Position numbers and translations under genes: made by a program. The notes below the pieces were generated by a model. The model saw only the letters and a list, made by a program, of their open reading frames with translations, was not told where the DNA came from and did not search any database. From NCBI GenBank assembly GCA_023974075.1, contig CM043800.1, positions 11,616,894-11,680,893 of the forward strand: a stretch of DNA of 64,000 nucleotides, written 5' to 3'. This DNA comes from Chaenocephalus aceratus (taxonomy: Eukaryota > Chordata > Actinopteri > Perciformes > Channichthyidae). This document shows, piece by piece, positions 56,550 to 64,000 of the stretch (position 1 is its first letter; each line of letters starts with the position of its first letter).

Positions 56550-57043
56550 AATTCTTCTCTCCACTGGCTGCCAATTTATTTTAGGATCCATTTTAAAATT
56601 GTTTCATTTACTTTTAAATCCCTAAATGGCATGACCCCACCATACCTTGCTGAGCTGCTACAGCATTACACGCCGAACCGCCCTCTCAGGTCAGCGGACC
56701 AACTGCTCCTGAAGGTGCCTAAAACCAGGTCAAAGCTCAGAGGGGACCGTTGCTTCTCTGTAGCGGCTCCCAAACTGTGGAACGCTCTGCCCCTGGAGAT
56801 CAGACAGGCCTCCACACTGCCTGCTTTTAAATCGCTTCTTAAAACCCACCTCTTCTCCTCAGCGTTTTAACATTTGGCGTTTCAACATCTTTTAGAGTGT
56901 TGCTTTTTTGCATTTAAATTGTTTTTTGTTTTTACTTGTACTTGTTTTATGGTGTGTGAGCTGAGCTGTGTTTTATCTATTTGCCTGTACAGCACTTTGG
57001 TCTGGAGGTTTAAAGTGCTTTATAAATAAAGTTGTATTGTAAT
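56550..57043 (+). mobile_element. LINE 3'-end fragment with RT C-terminus
   Basis: Bases 56631-56870 encode the C-terminal end of a LINE protein (PPYLAELLQHYTPNRPLRSA, then APKLWNALPLEIRQASTLPA, FKSLLKTHLF and stop). A 3' UTR follows, ending AATAAAGTTGTATTGTAATG. Minisatellite units border it on both sides. Confidence 0.8.
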
Positions 57044-57400
57044 GTATTCAGAGGTACATGGTGTACTTCTACTCACTACAGTTCAGAGGTACATGGTGTA
57101 CTTCGACTCCACTACAGTTCAGAGGTACATGGTGTACTTCTACTCACTACAGTTCAGAGGTACATGGTGTACTTCGACTCCACTACAGTTCAGAGGTACA
57201 TGGTCTACTTCTACTCATTACAGTTCAGAGGTACATGGTGTACTTCTACTCACTACAGTTCAGAGGTACATGGTGTACTTCTACTCACTACAGTTCAGAG
57301 GTACATGGTGTACTTCTACTCACTACAGTTCAGAGGTACATGGTGTACTTCGACTCCACTACAGTTCAGAGGTACATGGTGTACTTCGACTCCACTACAT
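57044..57400. repeat. Minisatellite block 2, about 36-bp unit
   Basis: About 10 copies of the same unit as block 1 (GTACATGGTGTACTTCTACT, CACTACAGTTCAGAG). It is the continuation of the array across the LINE insertions. Confidence 0.95.
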
Positions 57401-57719
57401 GTATTTAATACATTTAGTTACTTCACAGATCTGGATGAATGATGTGAAATATAATCAAGTGTTAAATCAGACTTTAGTTCCACCTGGAGTACATTCACAA
57501 GCTACCCTGCAGTACAAAGTCATTCAAACTAGCTGCACCTTCACCAGCTTTGAGAACACTTTCATGATCAATCATTATAAAAACACATCATATATATTAT
57601 TCTGAAATGGACCAATCTGCACAACGACTACTTTTACTGTCGCTACTTTCACTATATTTTGATGAGAATACTTTTCTACTTTTACTTGAGGAACATTTTG
57701 AATGCAGGACATTTACTGA

Positions 57720-57910
57720 AACAGAGTATTCCTACACTCTGGTACTTCTACTTTTACTCAAGTACAAGATCTGAGTACTTCTACTTTTATTAAGTACAAG
57801 ATCTAAGTACTTCTACTTTTATTAAGTACAAGATCTGAGTAGCCTACTTCTACTAAAGTACACGATCTGAGTACTTCTACTTTTAATCAAGTCCAAGATC
57901 TATACTTATA
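57720..57910. repeat. Tandem repeat, about 39-bp unit
   Basis: Repeats of GAGTACTTCTACTTTTATTA followed by AGTACAAGATCT, about 4-5 copies with variation. Confidence 0.85.
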
Positions 57911-60900
57911 CCACCTCTGTGTTTATAGCCTATGAAAAAAATATTAGAAAACGAAGGCTAAAGCTAACGTTAGCAGATAGTGACAATGTATGCTAGCTAG
58001 CTAGCTCAACGATTCCTTAAATGATATTGCGACAGAAAAACGTTTCAGTTCACATCACGCTCTGCTCTGAACACCTGAACGGCCCGTTCTAACAGCTGTT
58101 CACCAGTGGTGCAGTCTGTGCCACAGTGACTCCGCACAGTTAACGAACACACCGTAGATAATGTAGCTGACCCTCATCCCGGAGCAGCAGAGTTCAGCCG
58201 ACAGGCAGGAAGACTCGAGCGCTTCATATATTAAAAAATAACACCATGCGCGTCATGATGGCACATAACAGCTCGCGACCGCAGATTATTTCAGCGATTA
58301 GATTAAATGTAAATTATATTTGACGCAACTTTAGTTACATTTCCATGACTTTTCCAAAACTTTGGGAAAAATATTGTTTTCCATAACTTTTCCAGGGCCT
58401 GGAATTTGCATTTTCAATTTCCATGACTTTTCCAGGTTTTCATTGACCGTACGAACCCTGGGAAATGCACATGGCTACAGAAAAGTATAGACGATAAAAA
58501 TAGAACACTAATATATAAAAAGGCATGCACATTGTATTTAAAAATAAAAATCACTACAATTTACAGAAGCACACATTGAGGTAGATAAGATAGAGGCAGC
58601 AGTACCTTTCAGCATTTGCTTACATGCCCGATGGCTAACTCACTCCACATTTTCAATTGTACATATTTGACACAGTAATGGATTATAAAGATAAGATGAA
58701 TACAAAATGTTTGTTTTTATCTGGATATGACAGCGTGAGCAGATAACCCCTACAGTTTTTCAATGCTATCCTGTCAATTCCCATGGAAAGCTTTCACCTC
58801 GACTAGCCGAAAGTTTTTGTGACCCTAGTTAACATACATTTTGAATGTCTAACGTCTGAGAAAAGCCAACAATTTCCCGGGAAGTCAGGCTATAAATTAG
58901 TCAACTTGTCATTTACTGCTAAAGCTTTTCTCAGACAATAATTACATGTCGAAACAAGGGATACACACCCAGAGCCGTTCTTGATTTAAGTGCCAGCTAG
59001 ATCACTGTGGCATCACCTCAATGACACCAATTTATTTTCAGCGGAGGGTAGATACTTTCAACTTGAAGTCTGAGTAGATAAACTTGCTTCCTGCTGCTCT
59101 TCTCTAAAGAGCGTCTAAAAACAACCATCTTAATGCAAGTCAGCTTAGAGATGTATTATAATAAGTGAATTTGGGGGGCATTGCTTTCTAAGCAAATGGA
59201 AAGCGTTCACACTGACATTAGATTGTATCCGATCCTAATTGGTGACATTTTAAAAAGGTCAAATACGGTTCTGTAAGTTCAGTTCTGTAAGTTGCTGGCT
59301 GGAGAAGCCTCCCTGCCCTCCTCCGGGCTTCGAGTCAGAACGAGGGCTCCTGGTTGTTGGCAGATGGTGGTAGTTGGGCTTGGCGACAGCTCTGGTGGCT
59401 GCAGCTTTACTACTCATTGTGTTGCAGGGCTGTCATTAGATGCCGAAGTCGTTCCGCTGGCTGCAGTGAAAATGTCGTGTTTACTGCCATTCCCATACAC
59501 AACCAAACCTAATGAAGAACATAGAGCTTGTCCTCCTTCCTTTACTCTGTCCTCAGTACTTTAATTAAACCTGTCCCTTCCTCAGATTGGACCGTCCTCC
59601 TGTTCTTTCATCCTTGCTGTGGTTCATCTTATTCTCTTCACCAGTTTTACTTTATTCCATCCATCCCTCAAACTATCCATTATCCTACTCTGCTCCCATG
59701 AAGTCCCAGGGCTCCAAATTATGCGTCCTCACCACTCAGAGGCCAATGACCTGGCATAAACTCAGAGGCTTAAGTCAGAGCTGTCACTCTCCCATGGCAT
59801 ATATAATCAAATACACATAAGCAGATTGATTTGTGCAAAAGCATGTGCGCACAGACCACACATTCACGAGAATAGAGTGTGTTCAAGTACACCACATGTG
59901 CAGACACACTGCTTTTTAAATATTCAGGATAGATTGATTTATATGTTCTGCTAGTGACAGCAAGTTACTTTTACAAGTTGCTTCCTGGTGCTGATGTCGT
60001 CATGGTATTTGGGTAAAAAAACAACAGTATATTGTACAGAGCACTAATGTGTTCTTCACTACACACAAGGGGGATGTGAATAAAACAGTCAATATTTGTA
60101 GCTAAAATGGGCTGTGGTTTGACTGGTGCCGAATCACATAATGTGCTTTCAAAATGTGCAAAACACATGCAATAGTCTTTCCAGAGGAAGTTGCCAACAC
60201 GTATTTGTTGGAGCTGTATTTTTAACAACCCTTTGGTCGGTTTTCTATCAGTTTAAAAATAGAAGTGATGACAAAAACAAATTGGCGTTGTTGTATGGTA
60301 TGCACACACATACACACCAGAGCAATTGACAACCCGCCTCCCCTATATACTCTGCCTCCTCTTTCTTCAGGCTGTCCATCAATGTGCGACAGGAAGACGA
60401 GGTTTAGCTCACTGCCGCCACCGAAGAGTTTTCCTTGCCGATGGATCCGCTGGCTTTGCTCTCATATCGCCAAGCCTGTAATTGTGCGGCCACCGCAGGG
60501 TCTTAACTCATGTGGCACCATGTGATCTCTGTGACAAATGAGAGACGGGAAGAGGCTCCACTACTTGCTGCTGCCTTTAAAGTGGCACTGTGCGATTAGC
60601 GGAGAGGGGTGAGTGCTCGGCGAACCGGGGGCCCTGTAAAATCACAGCGCTGAAGCAGGGCAGGAGGAAACACAATCTCTCACGATAGAGAGGGAAAGTG
60701 AGAACCAGCGCTGGGCGGAGCGCCAAGCCATCCTCCAGAGGAGCCAGGACGCCAGAGGAGACCACAGACAGAAATAACTCCAAAGATCCCATAAAGTCCC
60801 ATTAAAACCAATTCATCTCAATTACTCAGACACACACGCTCTACCTTTATGCCCTGCAACCACACTGCTACACTGACTGTGTGCACACAGACACAAGACT

Positions 60901-61099
60901 GCTTCTGTACACACCCGAACTTGGCGACAGCTCTTTGCAAACATCCCAAAGGGCTGCCACATGTAGGCCTGATAGCCAGTAAGGTTGTAAAAATCAAATC
61001 AATGCCTCTATAAAATGGCTTATACCAAAACAAAGTGTTGCAAGTCTTGCAACATTCCAAAACATTGTTGATGGGGAGATAACTATATATAGTATTTAA

Positions 61100-62385
61100 A
61101 GGGGACCTATCATGCAAAATGCACTTTTGTACGTCTTTTATTCATGAATGTGTCCCCGGTGTGTCAGGGAACTCACCAAGTGTCAGAAAACACAACCCTC
61201 TCTATTTTCCTCCATACCCAACTCTCTAAAAAAAAAGGGGCAGCAACGGATCTGATACAGACTGATCCAGATTTGAACACTTTACTGACGTCAGGACGGT
61301 GGCGCTACGGCTATTGGTCAATTCTCCACCTATCAGGGGAATGAGAGGTTGGGCCACGGCCGGCCATTGCTGCTCGAAAGCGCTGGAGACGCTGTAGCAC
61401 ATATGCCAGGCCTGTAAGTGGCGCTGTCGTCTGCCACAAAAGCAGCAAAGAAGACTTCCCTTGCATGGTTGCCATGGTTGCTCTTTTTCTCCCTCCCCGA
61501 GGCAAGCTTATGCGCCTGCTGCTTTAAAACAAATGAATAATGACTATATAATCATATGTAAGGGATAATGTGCAGCGACGCGGTCATTATGGGGAAAAGA
61601 ACACAGACAGGCTGATCAGGAGCCCGACGCCAAGCGGAGGGATCTGGATCGGCATGAAGGCACATTATGCAATGTGCACATTATCCCGCTTATTACATGG
61701 CCACATTCGACAAAGTAACGACATCCCAATATTAATTGAAATGCTTTTATGGATTTAGAAAATGATTTTATTGATTTAAACATTTTTTGTATGTATTGAT
61801 TTAAGTTGACATGCATCCGCTAAGAAAAATAGTCCATTGTTACCGTTTGAACTAACGTAGCAACGGCAGGAACTGCTTCGATAGTGTTTTTGAGGAGCTT
61901 TTTGATTACAGATTTGAAAACTTCGTTGCTTGCTTTAAAAGTAGCACAATTCATGATGTCAAACCTTGGAAAGTATCTAGATATCCCTGCCCTAATGCCA
62001 AAGTAACTGGCAACTGAATATGTGTCGCCGTTTGATGTCTATGTCTGCGCTGCGTAAAAAGGAGGGTTTCTGCCCCATTACTTATCTTCTTACTTCTATA
62101 AGAATAAAACACGGAGGACGGAGATCTCTTTTTCTCCCCCTCTTCTGACAGCCCAGCAGCTGATCTCAAAGCACGCTCCCCTCTCTTGCAGGGGGGCGTG
62201 GTCAGCTGCAGCTCACAGAATCAGCCCCCTGCAAAAACGGCGCTGGAAAGAGCAAATAGAGCGAAATGAGGCATGGCTAAAATGCAGGATCTGTTTGGTA
62301 TTTTGAAAAAAAAACTATATTTATTATACTTTATATACGTATGGCCCTACAATATATTGTTCAAATATAGCATGATAGGTGTCCT
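61100..62385. mobile_element. TTAA-flanked DNA element (Kolobok/piggyBac-like)
   Basis: The left end AGGGGACCTATCATGC and right end (reverse complement AGGACACCTATCATGC) are bordered by TTAA (61096-61099 and 62386-62389). The interior has GC-rich portions but no recognised transposase. Its left subterminal sequence (AAAATGCACTTTTGTACGTC) resembles the end at about 30925-30960. Confidence 0.8.
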
Positions 62386-64000
62386 TTAAGGAAAACTCGA
62401 GACTTAGGATAGATACTATGTTAAACACAGACAGTAAGTGACAGTAGCCTACAGTAACCTTTATGGTAAGGCCAGAAGGGGGGAGGACACAATAACATAA
62501 ACATACTTTTGACCAGGGCGGTCAGTTATAAATTAAAGTTTCTTATTGTAAGTGTTAAAGTGGTTTGGTGCGTACTTTATTTTTGGGAATGTTAAAAAGA
62601 GATCTATCCTTTTATTTATAGTAAAAAATCATATAGTACTTTTGTCATTTAAATGATTTTCATATAAAAAGTAGAAAAGTCATAAATGTTGTGTCCCATC
62701 AATACTGTGCAAACAAAGGTAATCTGTTTATTTAATGTATACATTTTGACCAACCCATCATTTTGAGACAGTTGCACAACAATCAAAATAATAGCTTTTT
62801 TAATAGTTTCTATTCTTTGTAATTGCAATTGTATTGAATGGTTATTTGCTGTTGCAGCTGGATCCAGTAAGAGATTAGGATAAAGAAAATGGCCCTGGCT
62901 TTGGCAACAGAATCATATTATTTTCAAACCCAACATCAACCCCACCCAGATGTTAACACAACAAGTGTGATGCAACCCTACAAACTGACTAGTGCAGAAA
63001 TCTCAACACAGAACACACACTGACAGATCTAAAGATTTAACATCGTCCGCAGAATAGACGCTGCGCTACCCCCGGTGTTGCACACCACTCGATGGCGAAA
63101 GACCAAATTCCTTTTTAGAATGTGACGACACCTTTAGAGTCACGAAGTGCTTGGTGCGGACACATTTTTCTTTTTCAACTCACAGCCAAAAGAGCTTTCT
63201 AATAACCCCCCCCCCCCCCATTCTCTCCAGTATAAAAAGATACCAGAGTGCTGGCAAGAATTGAAACTCTGTCGAGAACAGCCACAGAAGTAGACAATTC
63301 AAAACTGAACACAGCCAATGATAGCTCAGAAACACTAAATGGAAAAAAGGGTGAGAATTAGGAAAATAAAATGAAAACAAATTCTAAAAATATATACATT
63401 TGATATGGAGTTTCAAGATGCTGCAAGAAAAACAAAGTTGAAGAAAGCATCATCGCACAATAATACATTTGCGTACTATTAATCTTAAGAGTTGATGTGA
63501 AAAGAAAAAGAACATAAAAAACGCAGTTTAAGTGATGAAAATCTTTATTCCTTTTTCCTTCTGAGGTTATATAATAGACTTTGTGATTTATAACTGACTT
63601 TTAAAAGACTTGGAGAATACACAATGTACGTATATGATCTCTTGGATGTCTCTGTCCTTGTGAATTCAGACATTCTGTCTTTTCCACTATGACCTCGATG
63701 ATCTCAATCTGCCCACACCTCTGGCCAAGGATCCTAAACCAAACCGTCCTCTCCAGTGGAAAACTAAAGACCTGGCCAGCAAAAAATGAAACAACTGGTC
63801 CAATCTGAAGAGCCTTTCGCTTTTAAAGGACTCGTTTGGTTACACAAATTGTCACTGCCACCAGTATCATTATATTTTTGGTACCAAAGTCGTAATTAGC
63901 CAATAATCACTGCATTGGAGAAATAAGAGAAAGATATGATTTCTCTGCCTCAATTCTGCCCATTTTCAACACAGTCTGTAATTAATCTTATCTCTATGTG

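Larger units (their letters stand above)
55387..58460. mobile_element. hAT-like DNA element carrying a minisatellite
   Basis: The left end CAGGGTTCATACACTTTTTC and right end (reverse complement CAGGGTTCGTACGGTCAATG) both have CCATGACTTTTCCA-rich subterminal DNA. Flanked by GGAAAT at 55381-55386 and 58461-58466 (seven or eight bases if one mismatch is allowed). The interior has two tandem-repeat blocks, LINE insertions and no transposase. It sits inside an older repeat whose sequence (TTCCTTTATTCGTCCCACAA) resembles a LINE tail on the minus strand. Confidence 0.8.
46235..64000 (-). other. bckdhb: bckdhb upstream intron, at least 17.8 kb
   Basis: From 46235 to the window end I found no earlier E1-beta exon, so this is most likely one long intron. 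It contains SINE, hAT, Harbinger and TTAA-type elements, microsatellites and a minisatellite, listed separately. Stretches without recognised features are about 47900-48690, 49460-50190, 51010-52090, 53740-55340, 58620-61090 and 62390-64000. Small open frames there have no recognised domain. Confidence 0.75.

Noticed and set aside
55936..57605. Long open frames of 110-187 codons in three frames
   Set aside because: They are produced by the 36-bp minisatellite, which lacks stops in all forward frames.
59292..59564. 90-codon open frame in the bckdhb intron
   Set aside because: No similarity to E1-beta or any domain I recognise, and no splice or promoter support.

Overview
The window is nuclear DNA of a ray-finned (teleost) fish. 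The evidence is the last two coding exons of bckdhb on the minus strand, Rex3- and L2-type LINEs typical of fish, and many fish-style hAT, PIF/Harbinger and TTAA-type DNA transposons. There is no bacterial or phage gene structure.

Region 1 (1-16560). After the 3' end of a LINE and a TIR-bounded repeat, the main object is a composite element of about 15 kb, roughly 1578-16560, with very long inverted terminal repeats. The left arm is 1578-5161, split by a nested transposon at 1696-3168. The right arm is 14749-16560. Between the arms lie four plus-strand ORFs: 5524-6324, 12300-12791, 12877-13341 and 14205-14777. Four copies of one promoter-like module precede or follow them, there is a relic of a duplicated ORF, and both arms carry a frameshifted copy of the 5' part of the first ORF. 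No transposase, integrase, polymerase or capsid gene is visible. I cannot assign the element to a known family. Its gene layout (compact, same strand, duplicated genes, own promoters and poly(A) signals) resembles an integrated DNA-virus relic or a non-autonomous giant transposon. An L2 LINE (about 6995-10811) and a hAT element (10829-11889, perfect 8-bp TSD) have inserted into it; without the insertions the core is about 8.6 kb.

Region 2 (16561-30000). Intergenic DNA is filled with nested repeats. A TIR element (18067-23588) holds a minus-strand Rex3 that lost its whole RT core and a plus-strand Rex1/Babar-like LINE. A second, longer L2 copy (24612-29990) retains an esterase-type ORF1 and is split by a Harbinger-like element with a CAG target duplication.

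Region 3 (30000-64000). This is the 3' end of bckdhb: last exon 34638-34778, penultimate exon 46148-46234, an 11.4-kb intron between them, and at least 17.8 kb of the preceding intron. It encodes the C-terminus of the E1-beta subunit of mitochondrial branched-chain 2-oxoacid dehydrogenase. The introns hold hAT, Harbinger and TTAA-type elements, tRNA-derived SINEs, microsatellites and an expanded minisatellite within a hAT-like element.
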